Source: an uncultured Bacteroidota bacterium
GTDB lineage: Bacteria > Bacteroidota > Bacteroidia > Chitinophagales > Chitinophagaceae
DNA length: 64,000 nucleotides
Direction of reading: 5' to 3'
Assembly: GCA_937928385.1 (NCBI GenBank)
Contig: CALEZD010000103.1
Coordinates: forward strand, 37,833-101,832
In this document: one piece after another, positions 22,678 through 30,389 of the stretch
Numbering within the stretch: position 1 is the first letter of the stretch
How the letters are laid out: each line of letters opens with the position of its first letter
Notes under the pieces: generated by a model
Database searches by the model: none
What the model saw: the letters and a program-made list of their open reading frames with translations, nothing else
Told to the model about the DNA's origin: nothing
Translations under genes and position numbers: made by a program

Positions 22678-24450
22678 TCAGAAGAAATATTTGCCCTTGT
22701 TTATTAGCTCTGTAGCTATTCTACGCCGGGCATCTTTTGTGTTATATGGCGTTACTTTGGTAAAACGCTTGATACCCAATAGCATCATTCTCTGCTCGTC
22801 GCCGGTGGCAAAGGCATTTACAGCATTTTTACCTGCATGATTGATACGGTCAGCGGCATCTGATATGAAAATACGTGTGGCATCTAATGCCAGGGCTGCT
22901 TTATCACCCTCCAGCTTCATAGAGCGCAGCATCATACTTTCCGCCATAAAGGTGTCCATCAGCATATCAGCCAGGTACATCAGTACTTCCTGCTCCTGCT
23001 CTATTTTTATCATCAGCTTTTGTACTGCAGCGCCTGCACACATGAGTATTGCTTTCTTGAAGTTGGCTATAGCTTTACGCTCCGCGGCAAATGGTGCAGT
23101 GTCTTCTTCAAAATCAGGGATGCCCATCAGTTCTTTCTGTACAGCCATGGCGGGTTTCATCAGGTCTATACGCCCCTTCATGGCGCGTTTCAGGTACATA
23201 TCCAGTATCAGCAGACGGTTGATTTCGTTTGTGCCTTCAAATATCCTGTTGATGCGGCTGTCGCGATAGGCACGGGATATATTGTATTCATCTGAATAGC
23301 CGTTGCCTCCATGTATCTGTACACCCTCGTCCACCACATAGTCCAGGCTTTCAGAGCCGAGCACTTTCAGCATAGCACATTCTATGGCATATTCTTCCGC
23401 AGCGCCCAACATCGGGTCTTCTCCGGGCTTTCCGGCAGCAGTCAGTTCTTCCTCCTTATCAGCTATCCATTTGGCGGTGCGGTACAAGGCGCTTTCAGTT
23501 GCAAAAATCCTGATGGCCATTTCTGCCAACTTATGTTGTATGGCTCCGAAAGATGCAATGGGTTTCTGAAACTGCTCGCGGGTATTGGCGTATGTAATGG
23601 TGGTATTCAGAGCTTGCTTGGCACCGCCCAAAGCTGCAGCGCATAGTTTCAGCCTGCCTATGTTTAATATATTGAAAGCGATAATGTGGCCACGTCCAAT
23701 TTCTCCCAGGAGGTTTTCAGCCGGCACTTTGCAATTCTCGAAAAATACCTGCCTTGTGCTGGAACCCCTGATACCCATCTTGTGTTCTTCTTCGCCAAAA
23801 CTCAATCCATCAGCTCCACGCTCTACGATGAATGCACTGAACTTATCGCCATCTACTTTTGCAAATACCGTAAAGACATCCGCAAACCCTGAGTTGGTAA
23901 TCCAAATCTTTTGCCCGTTGATGAGGTAGTGTTTACCATCCTCGGTAAGGGTGGCGGATGTTTTGCCGCTCAATGCGTCGGAGCCGGCGTTGGATTCCGT
24001 CAGTGCGTAAGCACCTTTTAATTCACCACTGGCCAGCCTGGGGATATATTTTTGCTTTTGCTCTTCTGTGCCGAAGTATAGTATGGGCAATGAACCGATG
24101 CCATTGTGGGCCGCCATAGCTACGGCAAATGAATGCCCGCCGCCCAGTGCTTCATTAATCAATGTTGCTGTGACAAAATCCTCATCCAGTCCGCCGTATT
24201 TTTCAGGAAAGGTGGCCCCCAATAATCCCAATTCGCCTGCCTTGTCCAGCAGCGACACCATCAGCCCTTCTTTCTGATTGTCAATATCAATAATATTGGG
24301 CGATACTTCTTTCTCCAGGAATTCATGACAGGTTTGCTCTATCATGCGTTGTTCATCACTAAAATCCTCGGGGGTGAATGTGTCTTCCGGTGTAGATTCG
24401 CTCACCAGGAAACTTCCTCCGGGTATTGTTTTCATTTCAGTACGTGCCAT
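22678..24450 (-). CDS. Acyl-CoA dehydrogenase (long, VLCAD-like)
   Basis: FAD-dependent enzyme of fatty acid beta-oxidation that introduces the trans-2 double bond into acyl-CoA. At 590 residues it is longer than the standard 380-residue enzyme: the dehydrogenase core (about 30-410) is followed by a C-terminal helical extension of about 180 residues, as in very-long-chain and Bacteroidota FadE-type enzymes. Motifs include YALTESNAGSDALSGKTSA, WITNSGFADVFTVFA, the Gly/Arg FAD segment ALGGAKQALNTTITYANTR and RINRIFEGTNEINR with the catalytic Glu. It is monocistronic, with an upstream TAACTTCA that only loosely resembles a -7 element. Confidence 0.93.
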   Translation of the reverse strand: MARTEMKTIPGGSFLVSESTPEDTFTPEDFSDEQRMIEQTCHEFLEKEVSPNIIDIDNQKEGLMVSLLDKAGELGLLGATFPEKYGGLDEDFVTATLINEALGGGHSFAVAMAAHNGIGSLPILYFGTEEQKQKYIPRLASGELKGAYALTESNAGSDALSGKTSATLTEDGKHYLINGQKIWITNSGFADVFTVFAKVDGDKFSAFIVERGADGLSFGEEEHKMGIRGSSTRQVFFENCKVPAENLLGEIGRGHIIAFNILNIGRLKLCAAALGGAKQALNTTITYANTREQFQKPIASFGAIQHKLAEMAIRIFATESALYRTAKWIADKEEELTAAGKPGEDPMLGAAEEYAIECAMLKVLGSESLDYVVDEGVQIHGGNGYSDEYNISRAYRDSRINRIFEGTNEINRLLILDMYLKRAMKGRIDLMKPAMAVQKELMGIPDFEEDTAPFAAERKAIANFKKAILMCAGAAVQKLMIKIEQEQEVLMYLADMLMDTFMAESMMLRSMKLEGDKAALALDATRIFISDAADRINHAGKNAVNAFATGDEQRMMLLGIKRFTKVTPYNTKDARRRIATELINKGKYFF

Positions 24451-24579
24451 ATCCTTTCCTTTACTTATGAAGTTACATAAAAATTGAGCCTCGCAGATGT
24501 TAATTTAATTCTAACTATAAACGATACGCCAGTTATTGTAAGCCCCTTTTTTGAGGTATCTTGCCGGCCTGTTTGTTTC

Positions 24580-25722
24580 ATGATAATAGTAGCGTACATA
24601 TCCTTTCTGCTGACGGTATTATATTTTATACTGATGCTGCTATACCGTGCAGGTTGGCAACGCCAGGATACATTTGTATTACAGCCGGACTATCTACCAC
24701 AAACGAAAATATCAGTAATAGTACCTGCCCGCAATGAGGAAGCTCATATAGGAAACTGTATTAAATCATTACGTGCGCAGGATTACCCGGACGATTTGCT
24801 GGAAATAATCGTAGTGGACGACCACTCAACAGATGCTACAGCTAAAATTATACAATCATTTACCGGCGCTAACCTGCATTATATTGACCTGCATAAGCAT
24901 ATAGATGCTAACGACGCTGTAGTGGCTTATAAGAAGCTGGCACTGGCTACCGGTATTGTCCATGCCGGTGGCGAACTGATTGTAACCACCGACGCAGATT
25001 GCACAGCAGGCCCGCAATGGCTGAAGCATATAGCGGCTATATATGAACAGGATAAGTCTGTAATGGTGGTAGCGCCTGTGGATTTTGCCTGCAATTGCAG
25101 TACAGTGCAGCTATTCCAGTCGCTGGACTTTATGAGCATGCAAGGCATTACTGCTGCGACGCTGCAACTGAAGCTGGGTAATATGTGTAATGGGGCCAAC
25201 CTGGCGTTTCAACGCACAGCATACGACAAGGTAGACGGGTACAAAGGTGTTGACCATATAGCATCGGGCGATGATTATCTGCTGATGATGAAACTTAACA
25301 AAGCATATCCGGGAGCTATCAGTTATCTCAAGTCTCAAGAAGCAATAGTATATACACCCCCACAACATGATTGGAAAGGTTTTCTAAGACAGCGTATAAG
25401 ATGGGCGTCAAAATCGGGTAAATACGATGATAAAAAAATGACAGCTGTATTGAGCTTTGTTTACCTGTTCAACCTTTTGTTTGTTCCCATGCTTGTTCTA
25501 TCTGTCCTGTATCCCGTTTATGGAATATACCTACTGGCAATATTTCTTGTTAAGGTACTGGTGGAGTTGTTTTATTTATACCCTGTCGCGTCATTTTTCA
25601 ATAAACGCATCCATCTCTGGTTATTTCCGTTATTTCAGCCTATTCATATCTCTTATATTATTATCGCCGGGCTGTTGGGGTTTGCAGGCGTTTACCAGTG
25701 GAAAGGGAGGAGCGTACGGTAG
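24580..25722 (+). CDS. Family 2 glycosyltransferase, membrane bound
   Basis: A 380-residue protein from the ATG at 24580, chosen because a membrane segment begins directly there (MIIVAYISFLLTVLYFIL); the open frame upstream to 24484 has only a TTG. The catalytic GT-A domain shows ISVIVPARNEEAHIGNCI, VVDDHSTDATAK, the TTDADC metal motif, GDDYLLMM and the QRIRW motif of processive-type enzymes. Three C-terminal membrane segments follow. It should transfer a sugar from a nucleotide donor to a lipid-linked or cell-surface acceptor at the inner membrane. Acceptor unknown. Confidence 0.88.
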   Translation: MIIVAYISFLLTVLYFILMLLYRAGWQRQDTFVLQPDYLPQTKISVIVPARNEEAHIGNCIKSLRAQDYPDDLLEIIVVDDHSTDATAKIIQSFTGANLHYIDLHKHIDANDAVVAYKKLALATGIVHAGGELIVTTDADCTAGPQWLKHIAAIYEQDKSVMVVAPVDFACNCSTVQLFQSLDFMSMQGITAATLQLKLGNMCNGANLAFQRTAYDKVDGYKGVDHIASGDDYLLMMKLNKAYPGAISYLKSQEAIVYTPPQHDWKGFLRQRIRWASKSGKYDDKKMTAVLSFVYLFNLLFVPMLVLSVLYPVYGIYLLAIFLVKVLVELFYLYPVASFFNKRIHLWLFPLFQPIHISYIIIAGLLGFAGVYQWKGRSVR

Positions 25723-25753
25723 GTATTATCATTCAGTTAAAGGAGAACATTCA

Positions 25754-25784
25754 TTGAGAATATTTAGGGTATTTTGTATCTTTC
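25754..25784 (+). promoter_or_regulatory. Promoter directly abutting the next start codon
   Basis: TTG at 25754-25756, 20-base spacer, TATCTTTC at 25777-25784 (one mismatch to TAnnTTTG). The ATG at 25788 lies only 3 bases further, so the transcript would be leaderless or nearly so. Confidence 0.55.
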
Positions 25785-25787
25785 GGT

Positions 25788-26198
25788 ATGCGTAAAGTTA
25801 TATATATATCCATCCTGGTAATAATACTGGCTGTTGTGGGCTATGTATATTGGTATTATTATAACCCATATAGCGAGGGCCACAGGGAGGGCGTATTGCA
25901 GAAGTTTTCACGTAAAGGCAATGTGTTCAAAACCTACGAAGGTGAAATGATACAGTTGGGCTTCGGGCAACGTACGGGCGGGTCGCTTAATGCACAGTAT
26001 TTTTACTTCAGCGTTACCGACCTGGAACTTGCGGATTCTATAGAGAACTGCATGGGCAAAAGTGTTAAACTGCATTATGTACAGTATCGCCGTGCATTGC
26101 CATGGCGAGGTAATAACCATGTAAATGACGATTTACCCAAAGGCCAGTACATAGTAGATGGTATAGCAGAGGTGAAAGATGTGGATGTACACTATTGA
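25788..26198 (+). CDS. Small membrane-anchored protein, conserved in Bacteroidota
   Basis: A 136-residue protein with one N-terminal membrane anchor (VIYISILVIILAVVGYVYW) and a periplasmic domain. The motif YYYNPYSEGHREGVLQKFS followed by RKGNVFKTYEGEM is shared, to my knowledge, by a widespread Bacteroidota family sometimes misnamed 6-phosphogluconate dehydrogenase; no dehydrogenase motif is present here. Function is unknown. The gene converges with the methyltransferase gene, overlapping by 7 bases. Confidence 0.75.
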   Translation: MRKVIYISILVIILAVVGYVYWYYYNPYSEGHREGVLQKFSRKGNVFKTYEGEMIQLGFGQRTGGSLNAQYFYFSVTDLELADSIENCMGKSVKLHYVQYRRALPWRGNNHVNDDLPKGQYIVDGIAEVKDVDVHY

Positions 26199-26893
26199 GC
26201 CAATAGCAGGAATACTGCAGGTGCTTTAACTAACGCCGGTTTATTTTTCTTCCATACAGACACAGACAGCGTTTTTATGTAAGCATCTTTAGCCGTGATA
26301 TTCTGAGCAATGCAGAGCAATGTATTATCCCGGCAATGCTTTAGCAACTCGTCCAGCAAAGCGTTATTTCGATATGGGGTTTCTATAAATATTTGTGTTT
26401 GCTTTTCTTTGGCCGACAATTGTTCCAGTTCTTTTAGTTTCTGGCTGCGGGCCGGTTCTTTCAGGGGCAGGTAGCCATTGAAGGCAAAACTCTGCCCGTT
26501 GAGGCCTGAAGCCATGAGGGCAAGGATAATAGAATTAGGGCCGGTAAGCGGGATGATTTCAGCATCATGTTGATGGGCGATGTGTACTAATGCCGAGCCG
26601 GGGTCGGCTATGCCGGGACAGCCCGCCTCGCTCATAATACCTATTTCATACCCTTTATTCAGCCAGCCTTTTAATAAGTGTATATCCGGGCCACTGTGTT
26701 TATCTATTTCGGAGAAGGTTATTTCGTCTATTACAATAGCAGGGTGCAGGGATTTTAGAAAGCGCCTTGCAGTGCGGACATTTTCTACAAAATAATACCG
26801 CAGGCCCAGGGTGACGGTCTTTATTTCGTCACTCAGCGTATGCAATGCATCATCTGCTATAGGTATGGGTACCAGGAACAACTTTGCCTTCAT
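26192..26893 (-). CDS. RsmI-like SAM-dependent methyltransferase (tetrapyrrole methylase fold)
   Basis: A 233-residue protein from the ATG at 26893 (MKAKLFLVPIPI); the frame is open to 26971 but the family starts at this Met. The tetrapyrrole-methylase fold is shown by EIGIMSEAGCPGIADPGSAL, VHIAHQHDAEIIPLTGPNSIILALMAS (split here only by loops) and IFIETPYRNNALLDELL. RsmI 2'-O-methylates C1402 of 16S rRNA. Bacteroidota often carry this shorter form, with a weakly conserved first half, so the exact target is uncertain. It diverges from the DNA glycosylase gene with 53 bases between starts. Confidence 0.82.
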   Translation of the reverse strand: MKAKLFLVPIPIADDALHTLSDEIKTVTLGLRYYFVENVRTARRFLKSLHPAIVIDEITFSEIDKHSGPDIHLLKGWLNKGYEIGIMSEAGCPGIADPGSALVHIAHQHDAEIIPLTGPNSIILALMASGLNGQSFAFNGYLPLKEPARSQKLKELEQLSAKEKQTQIFIETPYRNNALLDELLKHCRDNTLLCIAQNITAKDAYIKTLSVSVWKKNKPALVKAPAVFLLLAQ

Positions 26894-26912
26894 CCGATAA
26901 AAATACATTTTG

Positions 26913-26942
26913 TTGGGCAATGCACATCCTGTTGTAATTTTA
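26913..26942 (+). promoter_or_regulatory. Promoter directly abutting the glycosylase start
   Basis: TTG at 26913-26915, 19-base spacer, TAATTTTA at 26935-26942 (one mismatch). The ATG at 26947 is only 4 bases beyond the -7 element. Confidence 0.5.
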
Positions 26943-26946
26943 ACAG

Positions 26947-27561
26947 ATGTTACCCGAAGATTTTTATACACGCAGGCATGTAGTGCAGATAGCTAAAGAC
27001 TTGCTGGGTAAGGTGCTGGTGACCGATTTTGCAGGAGTAAGGACAACAGGCATGATAGTGGAAACAGAAGCTTATGCCGGAGTGGGTGATAAGGCTTCTC
27101 ATGCCTATGGCGGCAGGCGTACCTCACGTACTGAAACCATGTACAGCCGCGGCGGAGTGGCTTATGTGTACCTGTGTTACGGTATTCATCACCTGTTCAA
27201 CGTAGTGACCAATGCTGAAGATATACCCCATGCTGTGCTAATAAGGGCGGTGGAGCCACTGGAGGGAGTGGATATAATGCTGGTGCGCAGAGGCAAGCCG
27301 AAACTCACACCGCAGCTTACTGCAGGGCCCGGAGCACTAAGCCAGGCGCTGGGTATCAACACAGGGCATACGGGCCTGTCGCTCAATACGCACATCTTTA
27401 TAGAAGACAGGAGTATTAAGATACAGCCGAGGGATATTATAGCCGGTACCCGGGTAGGTGTGGCCTATGCACAGGAAGACGCTTATTTGCCTTACAGGTT
27501 CTGGATAAAGGGCAATCCGTATGTAAGCAAGGGAAAAGGATTATACAAAGAAAAAGGGTAG
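26947..27561 (+). CDS. 3-methyladenine DNA glycosylase (AAG/MPG family)
   Basis: Base-excision repair enzyme that removes alkylated purines. The 204-residue protein begins [20 protein letters not shown] and contains [19 protein letters not shown] with the catalytic Glu, [20 protein letters not shown] and [11 protein letters not shown] of the nucleotide-flipping pocket, then [10 protein letters not shown] and [11 protein letters not shown]. All are diagnostic for the AAG family. Length is normal. Its stop lies inside a terminator stem. Confidence 0.95.
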   Translation: MLPEDFYTRRHVVQIAKDLLGKVLVTDFAGVRTTGMIVETEAYAGVGDKASHAYGGRRTSRTETMYSRGGVAYVYLCYGIHHLFNVVTNAEDIPHAVLIRAVEPLEGVDIMLVRRGKPKLTPQLTAGPGALSQALGINTGHTGLSLNTHIFIEDRSIKIQPRDIIAGTRVGVAYAQEDAYLPYRFWIKGNPYVSKGKGLYKEKG

Positions 27562-27580
27562 CAAAACTGCTACCCTTTCG
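27553..27580. terminator. Convergent hairpin terminator
   Basis: Perfect 11-bp stem AAAGGGTAGCA (27553-27563) and TGCTACCCTTT (27568-27578) with a 4-base loop. It includes the glycosylase stop codon and precedes the converging PorP-like gene end at 27603. Confidence 0.8.
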
Positions 27581-27602
27581 ATATTTTATGAAACCGATTT
27601 AT

Positions 27603-28640
27603 TTAAAACTTAGGACAAGCGAAGTTGTAAGTAGGTTGTGCGGCACGCTTGTTGAAGCAGCCATTGTATATCAGTGATATTTCATAACCACCATTGCCGC
27701 CTGTAGCAGGAGCAAAGCTGGATACGTTAACATCGTAGCTGATACCTAACTTCATCTTAGACCACTCGAAGCCGATGTAAGGAGCGATAGCATCTGCATA
27801 GCGATACCAGCCACCTACATAAAATATAGTGCTCTTAGAGAATTCCCTGTCGTAGCCGGGGTTCAATACGAAACCTACAGCAGCACCTGCCATTACTTCA
27901 GAAGCTGAAGCCTGGTTTTGGTACAATCCGCTTGCATACAGCACCAGGTTTTCGTTCAGGTCGAATGAACCGCCGAGATAAGCTGTATAACGGGAACTGA
28001 TAGTATGATTAGAATTCAGGAAGCTTTCTACCGGATTAGTCAGGTGGTAGTATGAGAAACCCACATAAGCTGTAGCATGTTCAGACACACGGCCTGAGTA
28101 CATCAAACCCACATTGAAGTCGGGGTAGCTAAGGTCAGCATTGCCCAGGTTTTCGCCTGAGGGGTATTCCTCCAGGCCTGAAGCAGGGTTGAATTCGCTT
28201 TCGAAAGATAATTTAGAGAAATCTATTGACTTTTGTACTAATGCACCCTGCAAGCCTATTGAAAGTGTATGTTGCTTTTCATAGCCTAAAGCCTTGTGAT
28301 AAGCCAGAGAAAGGCCAACAGTTACATTTTGCAGCGATCCGAGGCCTGAGCGGTCGAAAAAGCCTAAAACACCAATACCCAAGGCATCTCCGTTACCCAG
28401 AGCTCCTTTCATTGTGGCCATATCATAGGATATGGTACCTGTGGTATAAGGGTTGGGAGATACACTTCCCCACTGAGAGCGATAGTTGGCAGCAAGCCTT
28501 GCATCGCACTGGGTAAGCCCTGTCAGGGCGGGGTTAAGTGTCAGAGGAGAGGCGAAATACTGCGTAAAGTGGGCATCCTGGGCCATACCTGAAGTCGTGA
28601 ATATCATCGCTACGCCTACACCTAATAATATTTTCTTCAT
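27603..28640 (-). CDS. PorP/SprF-family outer membrane protein (type IX secretion related)
   Basis: A 345-residue barrel protein with signal peptide (cleavage after GMAQ). The start of the mature part, DAHFTQYFASPLTLNPALTG, is the signature of PorP/SprF proteins, followed by AANYRSQWGSVSPNPYTTG and a C-terminal strand region. PorP/SprF homologues bind the type IX secretion and gliding machinery and anchor particular cargo. It is monocistronic; a large adhesin partner, often adjacent, is missing here. Confidence 0.9.
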   Translation of the reverse strand: MKKILLGVGVAMIFTTSGMAQDAHFTQYFASPLTLNPALTGLTQCDARLAANYRSQWGSVSPNPYTTGTISYDMATMKGALGNGDALGIGVLGFFDRSGLGSLQNVTVGLSLAYHKALGYEKQHTLSIGLQGALVQKSIDFSKLSFESEFNPASGLEEYPSGENLGNADLSYPDFNVGLMYSGRVSEHATAYVGFSYYHLTNPVESFLNSNHTISSRYTAYLGGSFDLNENLVLYASGLYQNQASASEVMAGAAVGFVLNPGYDREFSKSTIFYVGGWYRYADAIAPYIGFEWSKMKLGISYDVNVSSFAPATGGNGGYEISLIYNGCFNKRAAQPTYNFACPKF

Positions 28641-28742
28641 CTGGGTAAACTTTTAATTATTGTTAATTTTCGGTTTCTGAACGGCAAAATAAGCCAAAAT
28701 CTATTATTATGCAAGACAGGGCGTATAATATTTTAGTTGGGT

Positions 28743-29393
28743 TTATGATTGTGTTTTTACCCCGAATGACAGGTCGCCCGCATCACCCAGCCCCGGCACT
28801 ATATATCCTTTAGCTGTCAGTTCTTCATCAATAGCGCCAGCCCATATATATGCTTCAGGGAATTTCCTTTTAATATGTTCAATCCCCTCGCTGCAGGCAA
28901 TGGCTGAAACTATGTGTATTTGCGAAGGTTGCCCGTTTTGTACCAGCGACTGCAAAGCCAGTACCAGCGAAGCACCTGTGGCCAGCATCGGGTCGGCTAC
29001 AATCAGCGGTTTGCCGGTAATATCAGGGCTGGTAATATAATACTGGGCTATTTCGAACGAGCCATCCCTGTGATGTTTCCTGTAGCCTGCCACAAAGGCG
29101 TTGTCAGCATTGTCAAAATAGTTCATGATGCCCTGGTGCAGGGGTAGGCCGGCTCTTAAAAGCGTGGCCAGTACCGGCACATGTTCGGGTTGGGTACAAA
29201 GAGCCTCGCCCATAGGTGTTTGCACATTTACCACGTTGTAGGGCAGGTATTTACTCAGCTCATAAGCTGCAATTTCACCGATGCGTTCCATATTCCGCCT
29301 GAAACGCATCCGGTCCTGTTGAATATTAATATCCCTTATTTGTGCTATCCAGCTGCACAGTATCGAGTTGGTATCACTGAGGTTTGTTACCAT
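28743..29393 (-). CDS. upp: Uracil phosphoribosyltransferase
   Basis: Salvages uracil to UMP with PRPP. The 216-residue cytoplasmic protein has RFRRNMERIGEIAAYELSK, the PRPP loop LIVADPMLATGASLVLAL, the uracil-specific YIVPGLGDAGDLSFG at the C-terminus, and GLPLHQGIMNYF. These are diagnostic. It is monocistronic, between the PorP-like gene and the divergent uppS block. Confidence 0.95.
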   Translation of the reverse strand: MVTNLSDTNSILCSWIAQIRDINIQQDRMRFRRNMERIGEIAAYELSKYLPYNVVNVQTPMGEALCTQPEHVPVLATLLRAGLPLHQGIMNYFDNADNAFVAGYRKHHRDGSFEIAQYYITSPDITGKPLIVADPMLATGASLVLALQSLVQNGQPSQIHIVSAIACSEGIEHIKRKFPEAYIWAGAIDEELTAKGYIVPGLGDAGDLSFGVKTQS

Positions 29394-29581
29394 AATCCAG
29401 AAGTTCAGTTATCAAATTATCCAAAAATTCTGAAACAGGAAAAAAAACGATTCGTATGCGCTAAAATCTATATTTGTTTAAAGAACTTGTTAATAGTCAA
29501 TTTGATATAGTTTAAAGCAGTTAAAGTAGCGTTAAACTGCATAGGTCATATTTTGATAGGTAACACAAGGTTCTATTTTTG

Positions 29582-29589
29582 TACCTTTG
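29582..29589 (+). promoter_or_regulatory. -7 element for the uppS-bamA operon
   Basis: TACCTTTG, exact consensus, 38 bases before the uppS ATG. The nearest TTG (29553-29555) is 26 bases upstream of it, longer than usual, so the -33 contact may be weak. Confidence 0.55.
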
Positions 29590-29627
29590 CACGCATTTTA
29601 TACATGTCAACAGCTTTAAGCTATTAA

Positions 29628-30389
29628 ATGGATATACTTCAGTCATTAGACCGCAGCAGGTTGCCCCGCCATATAGCCATTATTATGGATGGCAATGGAC
29701 GCTGGGCCAAAGAGCGCGGCGAAGACCGTGTTTACGGCCATCATGAAGGTGTGGTAAGCGTGCGGGAAATTGTAAATACCTGTGGCGAACTGGGTATTGG
29801 CTATCTTACTTTGTACGCATTTTCTACAGAAAACTGGAACCGCCCGCAGGAAGAGGTAAACGCCTTGATGGAGTTGCTGGTAAACACTATCAGGAAAGAA
29901 GCTGAAGAACTGAAGAAAAATAATGTACGCCTGCATGTAATAGGCGATTTCGCCAGCCTGCCCGAAACCTGTCAGAAAGAACTGGACGAGGCTAAAGAAA
30001 TAACTAGTGCTAACACTGGGTTGAATCTTGTGTTGGCATTAAGTTACAGCTCGCGCTGGGAGATAATGGATGCGGCAAAGAAATTTGCACAGGATGTAAA
30101 GGATGGCAAAGCACAACCCGGCGATATGAACGACGAATTGTTTCATAAATACCTGGCAACGGCCGACTTCCCCGACCCCGAACTGATGATACGTACCAGT
30201 GGCGAATACAGGATAAGCAACTACCTGTTGTACCAACTGGCTTACGCAGAATTATATTTTACACCTGTGCATTGGCCGGCCTTCCGCAAGCAAAATTTAT
30301 ACGAAGCGCTCCTTGATTATCAGCAACGTGAGCGCAGGTTCGGAAAAACAAGTGAACAAATTCAAAAGAATACAACCCAGCATGCATAA
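29628..30389 (+). CDS. uppS: Isoprenyl transferase (undecaprenyl diphosphate synthase)
   Basis: Makes the C55 lipid carrier for peptidoglycan and surface polysaccharide by adding isopentenyl units in cis. The 253-residue protein shows HIAIIMDGNGRWAKERG with the catalytic Asp21, LYAFSTENWNRP, and the C-terminal MIRTSGEYRISNYLLYQLA and ELYFTPVHWPAF motifs. The bamA start lies inside its last codons, an 8-base overlap, so the two are translationally coupled, as in many Bacteroidota. Confidence 0.96.
   Translation: MDILQSLDRSRLPRHIAIIMDGNGRWAKERGEDRVYGHHEGVVSVREIVNTCGELGIGYLTLYAFSTENWNRPQEEVNALMELLVNTIRKEAEELKKNNVRLHVIGDFASLPETCQKELDEAKEITSANTGLNLVLALSYSSRWEIMDAAKKFAQDVKDGKAQPGDMNDELFHKYLATADFPDPELMIRTSGEYRISNYLLYQLAYAELYFTPVHWPAFRKQNLYEALLDYQQRERRFGKTSEQIQKNTTQHA

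Noticed and set aside
29500..29545. Imperfect inverted repeat GCAGTTAA / TTAAACTGC ahead of uppS
   Set aside because: Arms do not pair cleanly (a bulge is needed) and there is no clear relation to the -7 element, so I did not list it as an operator.
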